A DNA stretch of 64,000 bases from positions 232,792 through 296,791 of the forward strand of contig JAJXZT010000040.1 in NCBI GenBank assembly GCA_021779935.1, given 5' to 3'. This document shows, piece by piece, positions 25,878 through 34,409 of the stretch (position 1 is its first letter; every line of letters begins with the position of its first letter). The notes beneath the pieces are model-generated. The model saw nothing but the letters and a program-made list of their open reading frames with translations, was not told the DNA's origin and ran no database searches. The stretch is from Acidobacteriota bacterium. Lineage in GTDB: Bacteria > Acidobacteriota > Terriglobia > Terriglobales > Acidobacteriaceae. The translations under genes were made by a program, and so were the position numbers.

Positions 25878-26041
25878 TATTGAGAAACGGCGACTGGCAG
25901 ATCATTTTTAGCTGTCGTGAGAAATGCGAGGCTGATGCCTTACAGGGCGGGGCTTTGCCCTGGGCTCGGTACAACGGCATTTTTGAAACAGTGTCAGGAA
26001 GTAAGAGAGAGGATTTGATACGGAGGGGCTGGCTACTGCCT

Positions 26042-26107
26042 GGACGAAAACACACGGCAGAGCAGATCATTTCTCTTTTGCAGCTTACCGACCAGGGACT
26101 ACGGTAG
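26042..26107 (+). pseudogene. IS3-type transposase orfA fragment
   Basis: A short frame encodes GRKHTAEQIISLLQ followed by seven more residues and a stop. It resembles the start of IS3-family OrfA proteins (RKKHTPEQII-type). The upstream codons in the same frame do not look like a transposase, and nothing of orfB is present. A chance match is possible at this length. Confidence 0.4.
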
Positions 26108-26878
26108 CGTTGGCTTGCAGCCAGCTTTTGACGCTCTTCCGCCGCGGGAAAAGGCGCTTCTGTTGCTGCCTGTTCTTGATTGCCCGGCAGGGCAGTTCTG
26201 CTTTTTACTCCCGCTCATACTTTTCGGGGCAAGACGACGAGCGCCCCCGGTTCCAACCATGTAAATGCTTGGCGAAAACGAAAAGTCCGTGGAAAACGAA
26301 AAGTTTAACGAGCCGCCAATTGATTCTCCCGGGGATCGAAACATATTTCCGATAGACCCTGTACTACCAGCCTGAGTTCCGGAACCAGGTTCTTGCTCCA
26401 ACGCGCTTCCGGTCTCCGATCTGGCGGAAGTTCCAATGCTGCCATTACCATACCGCGTGTTCGTTGCCTGATTACTCTCCAGACTGAAGGCATTGCCAGT
26501 CGCGTAACGGCCGAGCGCCTCGCGCGGAATACTTCCTGACGCTAACCGGCCACCTATTTGAGAACGACCTCCGCGAACTGCCTTCAGTTGGCTGGACGAT
26601 ACCCAGCCTTGTCCCTGAACAAATACCAGCACCGGCTGAATTTTCTTCTGCCGCAAACGCCTCTTACTATTTCCTTGCGGGGTAAGTGCAGACTGCTGTC
26701 CCGTCACCCGGCCCACCGAAGACGATATGTCGGGAACCATAGTCTCATCGGAATGGAACTGACTATGGTCTCCTACTTGAGCCTGCGCCACACTGGCTCC
26801 GCCCAACAGAACGGCAATGATCGGCAACGGGACAAGCCCTCGCATCACTCGGCTCCGGATTTGCATGAACTTGCGCAT
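26099..26878 (-). CDS. Secreted Ser/Gly-rich protein of unknown function
   Basis: Not recognised. The 259-aa product has a clear signal peptide (hydrophobic LVPLPIIAVLLGGASVAQAQ) and a mature part rich in Ser, Gly, Asn and Thr (SIGTSARSETGSALEQEPGS). A short hydrophobic/aromatic stretch (LNFSFSTDFSFSPSIYMVG) lies near residue 200, and the C-terminus is basic. Its last nine bases overlap the IS3-type scrap on the other strand, so the original 3' end may have been replaced. It is the last gene after the EPS minus arm and could be a matrix protein, but the sequence gives no direct proof. Confidence 0.6.
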   Translation of the reverse strand: MRKFMQIRSRVMRGLVPLPIIAVLLGGASVAQAQVGDHSQFHSDETMVPDISSSVGRVTGQQSALTPQGNSKRRLRQKKIQPVLVFVQGQGWVSSSQLKAVRGGRSQIGGRLASGSIPREALGRYATGNAFSLESNQATNTRYGNGSIGTSARSETGSALEQEPGSGTQAGSTGSIGNMFRSPGESIGGSLNFSFSTDFSFSPSIYMVGTGGARRLAPKSMSGSKKQNCPAGQSRTGSNRSAFSRGGRASKAGCKPTLP

Positions 26879-26893
26879 AACCCTCAGTAGAAC

Positions 26894-27523
26894 CTAGCTC
26901 TTCTTCCCCGGTTGTACGGCCACCGGGCTTGTCACGCGACCGGGAAGGAAACAGACAATCAGCGTCTCAAGAAGAATTTTGATGTCCCTCATCATGGTCG
27001 CCGTTCGCACATATTCGCTACTGATCGCAAGCTTTTGTGGGAGGAGAACTTCTTCATAGTATCGTATCGGATCCTCGGATTGTCCAAGTAATTCAGACTC
27101 CGAGCGGTAAAGAATCGAAGCCGGATCGGTGATTCCCGGGCGAACTTTCAGAATCAGGGCGTATTCTTTCCGATACTTCTCGACATACTCCGGAACCTCG
27201 GGACGCGGCCCCACAAGGCTCATGTCGCCGCAAAAGACGTTCCACAATTGAGGCAGTTCGTCGAGTTTTGAGGCCCGTAGAATCGCGCCTGCGCGAGTTA
27301 CTCTCGTATCCTTCCCGGAGGTTATTTTCGGACCGGCGGCATCTTTCCGCATCGTCCGGAACTTCAACACATGGAATGGGCGAAAGTTCATGCCCATGCG
27401 AGTCTGACGGAACAACACCGGACCGCGCGAACTCAGCTTCACGGCCAGCGCAATCAACAACGCAAGGGGCGCCAGAATGATGAGTGCCACTCCGGAGGCA
27501 ATCACATCAAACATCCTCTTCAC
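26894..27523 (-). CDS. Initiating phosphosugar transferase (PglC/WcaJ C-terminal type)
   Basis: Bacterial sugar transferase that loads the first sugar-1-phosphate onto undecaprenyl phosphate at the inner membrane. The 209-aa protein is a small PglC-like form with one N-terminal hydrophobic segment (ASGVALIILAPLALLIALAV). The conserved catalytic region includes LKFRTMRKDAAGP, LRASKLDELPQLWNVFCGDM and SLVGPRPEVPEYV. Its ATG overlaps the GNAT gene stop (ATGA). With the aminotransferase and acetyltransferase just upstream, the likely substrate is a UDP-bacillosamine-like sugar; this is inference. Confidence 0.92.
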   Translation of the reverse strand: MKRMFDVIASGVALIILAPLALLIALAVKLSSRGPVLFRQTRMGMNFRPFHVLKFRTMRKDAAGPKITSGKDTRVTRAGAILRASKLDELPQLWNVFCGDMSLVGPRPEVPEYVEKYRKEYALILKVRPGITDPASILYRSESELLGQSEDPIRYYEEVLLPQKLAISSEYVRTATMMRDIKILLETLIVCFLPGRVTSPVAVQPGKKS

Positions 27524-28209
27524 GACGAAGTCCCCGTCGTTGTGTGTCCGTTATTTCGTGGAGCAATGATTCTCACGTACCGGTTCATTATCCGTCGCGA
27601 CTGACGACCAAAACTGCTTTCTAATCGAAAGCCGCACTTGCCATAAAACTGATTCACCGGTTCATTATCATCCCTATCCGTCAGCAAGTACACCGAAGAG
27701 GCACCGCGACTCTCCGCTTCCTTGCAAAAACTTTCTACTAACGCACGCCCTACCCCTTTTCCATTCGTCGCGGGAGAGACCGCCAGGCTGCTGAGAAGAA
27801 CTGAATTCTCGATTCCAGCCGGTTTTTCTCCCCTGTACAATACCGCACCAAGAAACTTGCGGCCTACCATGATCGGATGCCGGAGGAGCGCCGGCAATCC
27901 AGCTAGGATAAAACGATACCAACGCCGGTAGAGCAATTGTTTGAAGTGCCCGCCGGGATCCATTGTTCCAACCACAAATCCGATTTGCGAACCATCGAGT
28001 GCGCTGATCAGGTAAATGCCCGAGTCGCTCTCCAAAAAACCTCGATAAACTTCAAACAGAAACTTCCGTCCCAGTGACGTCAGGAAGAATCCTGAAAATG
28101 ACGCCACGTGGACCGAAACTGTATTCTCCAGATCGCTCACAGTGGCTTTTCGCACCACTGGAACTTGATTTGGAGGCGTCGTACGCTTCGCATCTTCACA
28201 CATGGTCAC
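27520..28209 (-). CDS. GNAT-family N-acetyltransferase
   Basis: The 229-aa product has the acetyl-CoA-binding motif region SLAVSPATNGKGVGRALVES, followed by CKEAESRGASSVYLLTDRDD and the NQFYGKCGFRLE segment, which are the A and B motifs of GNAT enzymes. It lies between an aminotransferase and the initiating sugar transferase and overlaps the latter by ATGA, so a role in N-acetylating a 4-amino sugar is plausible. This differs from the left-handed-helix PglD usually found in that role. The GTG at 28209 has GAGG 10 bases upstream; the ATG at 28203 is the alternative. Confidence 0.85.
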   Translation of the reverse strand: MTMCEDAKRTTPPNQVPVVRKATVSDLENTVSVHVASFSGFFLTSLGRKFLFEVYRGFLESDSGIYLISALDGSQIGFVVGTMDPGGHFKQLLYRRWYRFILAGLPALLRHPIMVGRKFLGAVLYRGEKPAGIENSVLLSSLAVSPATNGKGVGRALVESFCKEAESRGASSVYLLTDRDDNEPVNQFYGKCGFRLESSFGRQSRRIMNRYVRIIAPRNNGHTTTGTSS

Positions 28210-28224
28210 GTGGCGTTATCCTCG

Positions 28225-29403
28225 TTAAATACGGTTTTGCTCCGCAATGCTCGTGACGCTCTCGATTACATGATGAATCTGTTCCTCGCTCATGTCTGGA
28301 AACAACGGAAGAGACATATAGCGTTCATATTCTCGTGTCGCCACGGGAAAATCCGCGGAATCATACCCGTAAGTATCCCGGTAGTAGGGGTGCATGTGCA
28401 ATGGGATGAAATGGACACTGGTGCCAATCTCGCGCTGCTTTAACGCTGCTACGAACTCGTTCCGATTGATCCGCAGCTTGTCACGATTCAGGCGGAGGAT
28501 GTACAGGTGCAAGGCGGATTCCCGGTCGTTCTTCAATGTCGGGATCTCGAGCGTTGGCAGTTTGCCGAACGCCTCGTTATAGCGCCGTGCGATTTCCGCA
28601 CGTTTGGAGCGCATCTCCGCGCATTTTCTCAGTTGAACCAGGCCGATCGCCGACTGGACGTCCGTCAAATTGTACTTGTAGCCCGGGGCCAGCACTTCGT
28701 AATACCACGAACCTTCGGACGTGTACCGCTTCCACGCATCGCGCCCAATGCCGTGAAGACGCATGATCCGCACGCGATCCGCGATTCCGGCATCATCCGT
28801 GGTTACCATGCCGCCTTCGCCCGTTGCCAGCGTTTTGGTCGCGTAAAAACTGAAACATGTAATTTCGCTCAGTGCGCCAATCGTCTTCCCGTGGTAGGAG
28901 GCTGGCAACGAGTGTGCCGCGTCTTCTATCACTCTCAGGCCGTGCTTTGCCGCCAATGCGTGAACTTCGTCCATGTCACACGGTTGTCCGGCTAAATGCA
29001 CAGGGATGATCGCGCGCGTCCGTGATGTGATTCTCCGTTCTGCATCCTCCACTGAAATATTCAGTGTTGCTGCATCCACATCCACCAGCACCGGTTTGGC
29101 GTGGAAGTAGGCAACCACTTCCGCCGTGGAAGTAAATGTGACCGTCGGTACCAGGACTTCGTCGCCCTCTTTCAGTCCCACAGCCTCAAGCGCCAGGTGC
29201 AGCGCAGCGGTGCACGAGTTCACCGCAAGCGCATACTTTGCGCCGACGTACTCCGCAAACTGTCTCTCAAACTCAAGCGTTTGCGGTCCCATCGTAAGCC
29301 ATCCCGACCTTATGACTTCCGCCGCGGCCTGCGCTTCTTCCTCGCCGACGGCAGCCTTGTGGAATGGTACTGATATCGTGTGCGTACTCAAGTCCGTTTT
29401 CAT
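28225..29403 (-). CDS. DegT/DnrJ/EryC1/StrS aminotransferase
   Basis: PLP-dependent sugar aminotransferase, 392 aa, that puts an amino group on a nucleotide-linked keto sugar. Visible motifs are GWLTMGPQTLEFE, NSCTAALHLALEA, the PLP lysine in FSFYATKTLATGEGG near residue 186, and the C-terminal YMSLPLFPDMSEEQ. The product probably works on the 4-keto sugar from the PglF-like dehydratase at 56043, giving a 4-amino-4,6-dideoxy sugar (PglE/PseC-like). The ATG at 29403 has GGGGTGA upstream. The GNAT gene starts 15 bases after its stop. Confidence 0.92.
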   Translation of the reverse strand: MKTDLSTHTISVPFHKAAVGEEEAQAAAEVIRSGWLTMGPQTLEFERQFAEYVGAKYALAVNSCTAALHLALEAVGLKEGDEVLVPTVTFTSTAEVVAYFHAKPVLVDVDAATLNISVEDAERRITSRTRAIIPVHLAGQPCDMDEVHALAAKHGLRVIEDAAHSLPASYHGKTIGALSEITCFSFYATKTLATGEGGMVTTDDAGIADRVRIMRLHGIGRDAWKRYTSEGSWYYEVLAPGYKYNLTDVQSAIGLVQLRKCAEMRSKRAEIARRYNEAFGKLPTLEIPTLKNDRESALHLYILRLNRDKLRINRNEFVAALKQREIGTSVHFIPLHMHPYYRDTYGYDSADFPVATREYERYMSLPLFPDMSEEQIHHVIESVTSIAEQNRI

Positions 29404-29500
29404 GAACAATCACCCCTGTGATGCAATACCAAAGTCTGAACGGCAGACCTGCGAATAAAGTTTTGAAATGTTTACGGTACAGATGTCGAGAAAATCCGAT

Positions 29501-30751
29501 TTATGTCGCTTCAGGTACGGCAACGCTTTCGACAATCGCCGCAAGTCTGGGCAGGCAGGCTTCCGTTGAAAAATGAGTAAGCGCATATTCCCTGCCTAGA
29601 GTTCCCATTCGCGTTAACTCTGATCGTCCCAGGCCGCCAATGAACACGAGTTGTCGTGACAATGCCTGCGAATTTCCAGGCTCAATCACCCAGCCGCACC
29701 CTGCCCCGTTTACAACTCTCGCCAGATCCGACTCCGCGCGGGCAATCGCCAACACCGGCTTGCCTGACATCATGTAGGAGATCAGCTTCGATGGCATGCT
29801 GAAGAGCGATTGGTCACCCTGCGTCGGCAGAATCAGAACGTCGGCGGCGCTCAGAATCGCAAGTGTTTCATGTGCCAGGAATGGACCGCTGAATTTCACT
29901 CTGCCGCTTTTGCCTTGATCCGCAATGCGCTGGCACCCCTCCAGGGCCACCCCCGACCCCGCAATCAATAATCGAACCGGCGACTCGTCGCCCAGGTTGG
30001 CAACCACGCCTACAACATTCTCAATGCCACAAGCGGCTGCGACATTGCCTGCAAACACAACCAGGAATGCATCCGTTCCAATCTCCCGCACATCTCTCTG
30101 CTTCTGGGCAACTTCTACCGTCGCCGGGGCTTCGCTCGCACGCCAGTTTGCAATGCGATGAACCTTCACAGGAGAAACCCCTCGGTCGCGCGAGTAAATT
30201 TCCTCCGCGCTCTCCGATAGCACCACCACTGCGGATGCAATCCGTGCGATGCCGGAATCCAACCATCTCAACACCCGCGCCCACCGGCTCGACGGATTTA
30301 GTTTTTTGAGTGCAATCAGCGATTCCGGGTAAATATCCTGCACGCTCAACACGACTGGCACCCGTCTGGCTTTGGCGATCCAGGAAGCGATTCCCGACGC
30401 AAAAAGCGGCCAGGTATTTGTATAGATCACCGCCGGACGGCGCACCCGCGCCAGGGAAAGCCCCGCAAACAATCCGAATGACAAGTTCTCGGCTAATCGG
30501 CTAAACACATTGGATGTGCGCGAGTTTATTGAAAAGCAGCGAACAACCTCAAATCCATCCATGCGTTCGCGATGCGCAAGCAGGCTTCGCCGAAACCCAG
30601 GATATACGCGGCCGCCCGGGCGGTTAGGATAACTTGTGATCACTACAACATCGTGGCCGCGCTGTGCTAACTCGTGAGCCAGCGAGTAACTGGTGGATGC
30701 GGACGTCACAGGCTCCGGTGGAAATACACAGCTGACCAGCACGACTCTCAT
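29501..30751 (-). CDS. Glycosyltransferase family 4, WbuB-like
   Basis: Cytoplasmic GT-B glycosyltransferase of 416 aa. The N-terminal domain opens VVLVSCVFPPEPVTSASTSY with the glycine-rich acceptor region. The nucleotide-sugar domain carries VLILPTQGDQSLFSMPSKLISYMMSGKPV near residue 310. That long SMPSKL-YM-GKPVLA pattern is typical of WbuB/WcaI-type enzymes. It directly follows the fnlABC-like genes, as wbuB does in E. coli O26, so transfer of L-FucNAc is the best guess. GGGGGAAGA precedes the ATG. Confidence 0.87.
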   Translation of the reverse strand: MRVVLVSCVFPPEPVTSASTSYSLAHELAQRGHDVVVITSYPNRPGGRVYPGFRRSLLAHRERMDGFEVVRCFSINSRTSNVFSRLAENLSFGLFAGLSLARVRRPAVIYTNTWPLFASGIASWIAKARRVPVVLSVQDIYPESLIALKKLNPSSRWARVLRWLDSGIARIASAVVVLSESAEEIYSRDRGVSPVKVHRIANWRASEAPATVEVAQKQRDVREIGTDAFLVVFAGNVAAACGIENVVGVVANLGDESPVRLLIAGSGVALEGCQRIADQGKSGRVKFSGPFLAHETLAILSAADVLILPTQGDQSLFSMPSKLISYMMSGKPVLAIARAESDLARVVNGAGCGWVIEPGNSQALSRQLVFIGGLGRSELTRMGTLGREYALTHFSTEACLPRLAAIVESVAVPEAT

Positions 30752-30803
30752 TCTTCCCCCGGTTGATGCGCGATTCCATTGCGGCTGAGAATGAAATTGC
30801 GCG

Positions 30804-31934
30804 TCACTCGCCCGCTGATTCTCTCCACACTACCCGGCGGACGTAATCCGTGTAGCTCAGAATGATTCGCGCGACCTTTTCGGACACATTCGGCATGTTG
30901 TAATCGGACACGATGCGCAGCGCACGTTGTTCGCCGGTCGGCTGTGTTTCCAGCACCTTCAGCGCATCCAGAACGCGCACCGGATCAAGACCGGTCAGCA
31001 TCACTGCCCCCTCTTCCATCCCCTCGGGACGTTCGTGCGCTTCGCGGATATTCAGTGCCCGGAAATTAAGTATCGAAGATTCTTCCGTAATCGTGCCGCT
31101 GTCCGAAAGCGTTGCCCTGGCCTTCATCATCAGATGAACGTAGTCGGATAATCCCATCGCCTTCAATAATTGGATCTTTTCTGAAAATTTCACGCCCTCG
31201 GCGTCAATCCTCTTCTGCGTGCGCGGATGCACCGAGACAATCACCGGCAGTTGGTATTTCGAAGCTACGCTTTCCAGGACTCTTACTAAGTTTCGGAACT
31301 GTCTCGCGGAGTCAATGTTCTCTTCGCGATGTGCACTCACCATGAAATAGCCGTCTTCGGTCAATCCAAGCCGTGCCAGCGCGCCGGAGCCGTCGATCTT
31401 CTGGCGATAATGTGTGAGTACCTCGTACATCGGACTCCCGGTCTTGATGATTCGATCCGGCGCGATGCCTTCGCGCAGCAGGTATTCCCGGGAGATATCG
31501 CTGTATGGCAGGTTGATGTCGCTGATGTGATCGACAATCTTGCGGTTGATTTCCTCTGGAACGCGCTCGTCGAAGCACCGGTTCCCGGCTTCCATGTGAA
31601 ACACGGGAATCTTCATTCGTTTGGCTGCCAGGGCCGCCAAGCAACTGTTTGTGTCACCCAGAATCAACACCGCATCCGGTTGTACTTTGGCGAGCACCTC
31701 GCTGGATTTAGAAATTACCAATCCGATCGTCTCGGCTGCATTTTTCCCGGCCGCCTGTAGAAAATGATCGGGGCGCCGAATTTCCAGATCCTCAAAGAAC
31801 ACCTGGTTCAGCTCATAGTCATAATTCTGACCGGTGTGAATCAGCACGTGTTCCGTATACCGGTCCAGTGCTGCAATCACCCGCGATAACCGGATGATCT
31901 CCGGCCGGGTGCCCAGAATAGTTGCCACTTTCAT
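30804..31934 (-). CDS. fnlC: UDP-GlcNAc 2-epimerase family, probable UDP-L-FucNAc-forming FnlC/WbjD
   Basis: Non-hydrolysing 2-epimerase fold, 376 aa from the ATG at 31934. It starts MKVATILGTRPEIIRLSRVI and has HTGQNYDYELNQVFF, GDTNSCLAALAAKR, HMEAGNRCFDERVPEEINRK and DSGTITEESSIL. The form MEAGNRCFDERVPEE, instead of the VEAGLRS of WecB, is characteristic of the FnlC/CapG branch that turns UDP-L-PneNAc into UDP-L-FucNAc. It lies just after capF/fnlB. An upstream start at 32012 is rejected because CTGGAG sits correctly before 31934. Confidence 0.88.
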   Translation of the reverse strand: MKVATILGTRPEIIRLSRVIAALDRYTEHVLIHTGQNYDYELNQVFFEDLEIRRPDHFLQAAGKNAAETIGLVISKSSEVLAKVQPDAVLILGDTNSCLAALAAKRMKIPVFHMEAGNRCFDERVPEEINRKIVDHISDINLPYSDISREYLLREGIAPDRIIKTGSPMYEVLTHYRQKIDGSGALARLGLTEDGYFMVSAHREENIDSARQFRNLVRVLESVASKYQLPVIVSVHPRTQKRIDAEGVKFSEKIQLLKAMGLSDYVHLMMKARATLSDSGTITEESSILNFRALNIREAHERPEGMEEGAVMLTGLDPVRVLDALKVLETQPTGEQRALRIVSDYNMPNVSEKVARIILSYTDYVRRVVWRESAGE

Positions 31935-31965
31935 GCGTGCTCCAGTGACTGGACTTCCTAGTATC

Positions 31966-33081
31966 CTAAAAATCGACAGGCAGGAAGTAGGTGTCCGGCC
32001 GGTTCGGATCAAACTTCTCGCTCGCCCAGAACAACGTCACCATTTCTCCCGTACCTACATTCGTGATCGAGTGCGTGAGCCCCGGTGGAATATCAATCAC
32101 CTGGTATGCACTACCCGTCACGGAATACTCTACGACCGGACCACCTTCAACGGGTCTCATCCGGATCAACCCGTCTCCTTCCACGACAAAGAATTTCTCT
32201 GTCTTCGTATGGTGATAGTGGTTTCCTCGCGTAATCCCCGGCTTGGTTCTTGAGACGAATATCTGTCCGAAATGTTCTCCTTTGATGAATTCCGCCAGGC
32301 TACCGCGGGGATCGGACTTGATGTCCAGTTCGTGCTGCCGCTCCTGCGGAAGAACATACGATAGATAGGTCGCATAGAGCGCCCGGTTAAACCAATCCGC
32401 AAAGTCCGGCAGCGTCAGCGTGCTCCTCATCTCGTGAAACGCCTGGATTCGGCCTGCCAGATCGCCGAGTTGAATACGGTACGCTGGAATCTCCGCACCC
32501 GCCTCGTCTCCAGCCTGCTGCCCGTCGATCTCCGCCAGAAATGCCGCCACTACATCGTCCACGTAGCTTAGTTCCACTTCGTAGACGGGATCGGAGATGC
32601 TGATCGGCAAATCTTTTGCAATGTTGTTACAGAAGGTAGCCGTGACCGAGTTGTAGTTGGGACGGCACCACTTCCCGAACAGGTTTTTCAGGCGGTAAAT
32701 CCGGACAGAGGCTCCGGTCTCCGAAGCGAACTTCCTCAGCGCGTTTTCCGCCTTCGCCTTACTGGCTCCATATGGATTGTTCAACTCCGCTTGAATCGAA
32801 GAGCTGAAGACAATCTTCGGCGAACGTCCGCTTTCCCGCAGGATTTGGCACATCTGCTCTGTCAGCCCTGTATTCCCGCTCTCGAACTCGATCGGATCCT
32901 GCGGCCGGTTAACCCCAGCCAGATGGAAGATCACATCGGCTTCAAGCAGCCCTTTCCTGAGGTCCTCGGCCGAATCCTCCCGGTCAACAATCCTGGTCTC
33001 GCAATCCTTGCGTTCACTCAGGTGAACTGCCAGGTTACGGCCCAGGAAGCCCCGTCCGCCAGTGATGAAAATCTTTCTCAC
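31966..33081 (-). CDS. fnlB: UDP-2-acetamido-2,6-dideoxyhexulose reductase (CapF/WbjC/FnlB)
   Basis: Second enzyme of UDP-L-FucNAc synthesis. It has an N-terminal short-chain dehydrogenase domain (KIFITGGRGFLGRNLAVHL, then NNPYGASKAKAENAL with the Tyr-x3-Lys pair) and a C-terminal cupin domain (TRGNHYHHTKTEKFFVVEG). This two-domain build is diagnostic of CapF. It is 371 aa from the GTG at 33081, which overlaps the stop of fnlA as GTGA. The upstream start at 33120 would lie deep inside fnlA and is rejected. Confidence 0.93.
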   Translation of the reverse strand: MRKIFITGGRGFLGRNLAVHLSERKDCETRIVDREDSAEDLRKGLLEADVIFHLAGVNRPQDPIEFESGNTGLTEQMCQILRESGRSPKIVFSSSIQAELNNPYGASKAKAENALRKFASETGASVRIYRLKNLFGKWCRPNYNSVTATFCNNIAKDLPISISDPVYEVELSYVDDVVAAFLAEIDGQQAGDEAGAEIPAYRIQLGDLAGRIQAFHEMRSTLTLPDFADWFNRALYATYLSYVLPQERQHELDIKSDPRGSLAEFIKGEHFGQIFVSRTKPGITRGNHYHHTKTEKFFVVEGDGLIRMRPVEGGPVVEYSVTGSAYQVIDIPPGLTHSITNVGTGEMVTLFWASEKFDPNRPDTYFLPVDF

Positions 33082-34187
33082 GCCAGCACCACTTTCCCTT
33101 TGAGCGCATCCTGCACGCATTGCAGTTTCAGCAACAGTTGCGTCATCTCATCTACGTCCAGAAGTTGCGTGTTGTGAGAATTGTAATCGGCGGCTTGCGA
33201 AACTTCGGTTTTTCCAGCGCTGAAGAAACTCGAATAGTTCAGATCTCGCGCATCGGCCGGCACCCTGTAATATTCGCCAAGATCCTCGGCTTGAGCCATC
33301 TCTTCGCGGTTCAATAGTGTTTCGTAGAGTTTTTCGCCGTGCCGTGTACCGATGACTCGAATTTCATTGTTCGCCTTCATCAGCTTCAACAGCGCCGTCG
33401 CCAGGGTGCCGATTGTCGCCGCCGGTGCCTTCTGCACAAAAATATCTCCCGGCACGCCATGCGTGAAGGCATAAAGCACCAGTTCCACCGCCCCATCAAT
33501 GGTCATCATGAAGCGGGTCATATTCGGATCGGTCACGGTCAGCGGTTCCCCAGCCAGTATCTGATTCAGAAACAGTGGAATCACCGACCCTCGCGACGCC
33601 ATCACGTTTCCATACCGCGTCCCGCAGAATATTGTGGAGCTTTCCCCGAACATTCTTGCCTTGGCCACCATGCACTTCTCCATCAGTGCCTTTGACATCC
33701 CCATCGCGTTCACGGGATAGACGGCCTTGTCCGTACTCAGCACGATCACCTTGCTGACCTGGAAAGCGAGCGCGGCTTTCATCACGTTTTCGGCGCCAAG
33801 CGTGTTCGTTTGTACCGCTTCAATGGGAAAGAACTCGCACGACGGAACCTGCTTCAGGGCAGCCGCATGAAATACGAAATCCACGCCGCGCATCGCCTGG
33901 TGAACGCTGTCGTAGTTCCGCACATCTCCAATGTAGAACTTCACCGCGGCGTTCTTGAGCCGTCCCCGCATGTCATCCTGTTTCTTCTCATCCCGGCTGA
34001 AGATGCGGATCTCGCTGAAACCAACCTTGCCGGCCATGTCGACAACGGCATTGCCAAACGTACCCGTGCCGCCAGTAATCAAAAGGGTTTTTCCTGCGAA
34101 TACGCTTAAGTCCATTTCGTCGGCCACTCTCTCTCCTGGTGAAACATTTGCCGCAACCGATTCCTCGGCCGGCATTGCTTCGCTCAC
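33078..34187 (-). CDS. fnlA: UDP-GlcNAc 4,6-dehydratase/5-epimerase (CapE/WbjB/FnlA)
   Basis: First enzyme of the UDP-L-FucNAc pathway, acting on UDP-GlcNAc in the cytoplasm with NADP. Family motifs are LLITGGTGTFGNAVVD, IFSRDEKKQDDMR, ALKQVPSCEFFPIEAV and STDKAVYPVNAMGMSKALME (the Met form of the usual Tyr-x3-Lys site). The 369-aa frame starts at 34187, but the family usually begins around MDLSVFAGKTLL at 34115, so the first 24 residues are doubtful. It overlaps fnlB by GTGA. Confidence 0.93.
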   Translation of the reverse strand: MSEAMPAEESVAANVSPGERVADEMDLSVFAGKTLLITGGTGTFGNAVVDMAGKVGFSEIRIFSRDEKKQDDMRGRLKNAAVKFYIGDVRNYDSVHQAMRGVDFVFHAAALKQVPSCEFFPIEAVQTNTLGAENVMKAALAFQVSKVIVLSTDKAVYPVNAMGMSKALMEKCMVAKARMFGESSTIFCGTRYGNVMASRGSVIPLFLNQILAGEPLTVTDPNMTRFMMTIDGAVELVLYAFTHGVPGDIFVQKAPAATIGTLATALLKLMKANNEIRVIGTRHGEKLYETLLNREEMAQAEDLGEYYRVPADARDLNYSSFFSAGKTEVSQAADYNSHNTQLLDVDEMTQLLLKLQCVQDALKGKVVLA

Positions 34188-34409
34188 AATTCACACTGTA
34201 TGTGTTCGTTCACTCGGGTACAGGTATTAATATTTCCGAACTGCATTGGAGCTGCCTCAGGTCTGCGGCACTGCGTGCAACCGGATCAAGTGATCGGGTA
34301 ACCCTCGGGCTACACAAACCAACATTGCGGCAATTCTGTTGATGTGTCGGGGCTCGATGTCTGGCAAAGTCGCCAACGGCTCGCGCCATCGCACCCGATA
34401 CGCCGTTCG

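Noticed and set aside
34188..34409. Possible remnant gene between a GT4 gene and fnlA
   Set aside because: Read on both strands; no frame resembles a sugar or transposase family, unlike the neighbouring epimerase scrap at 36964.
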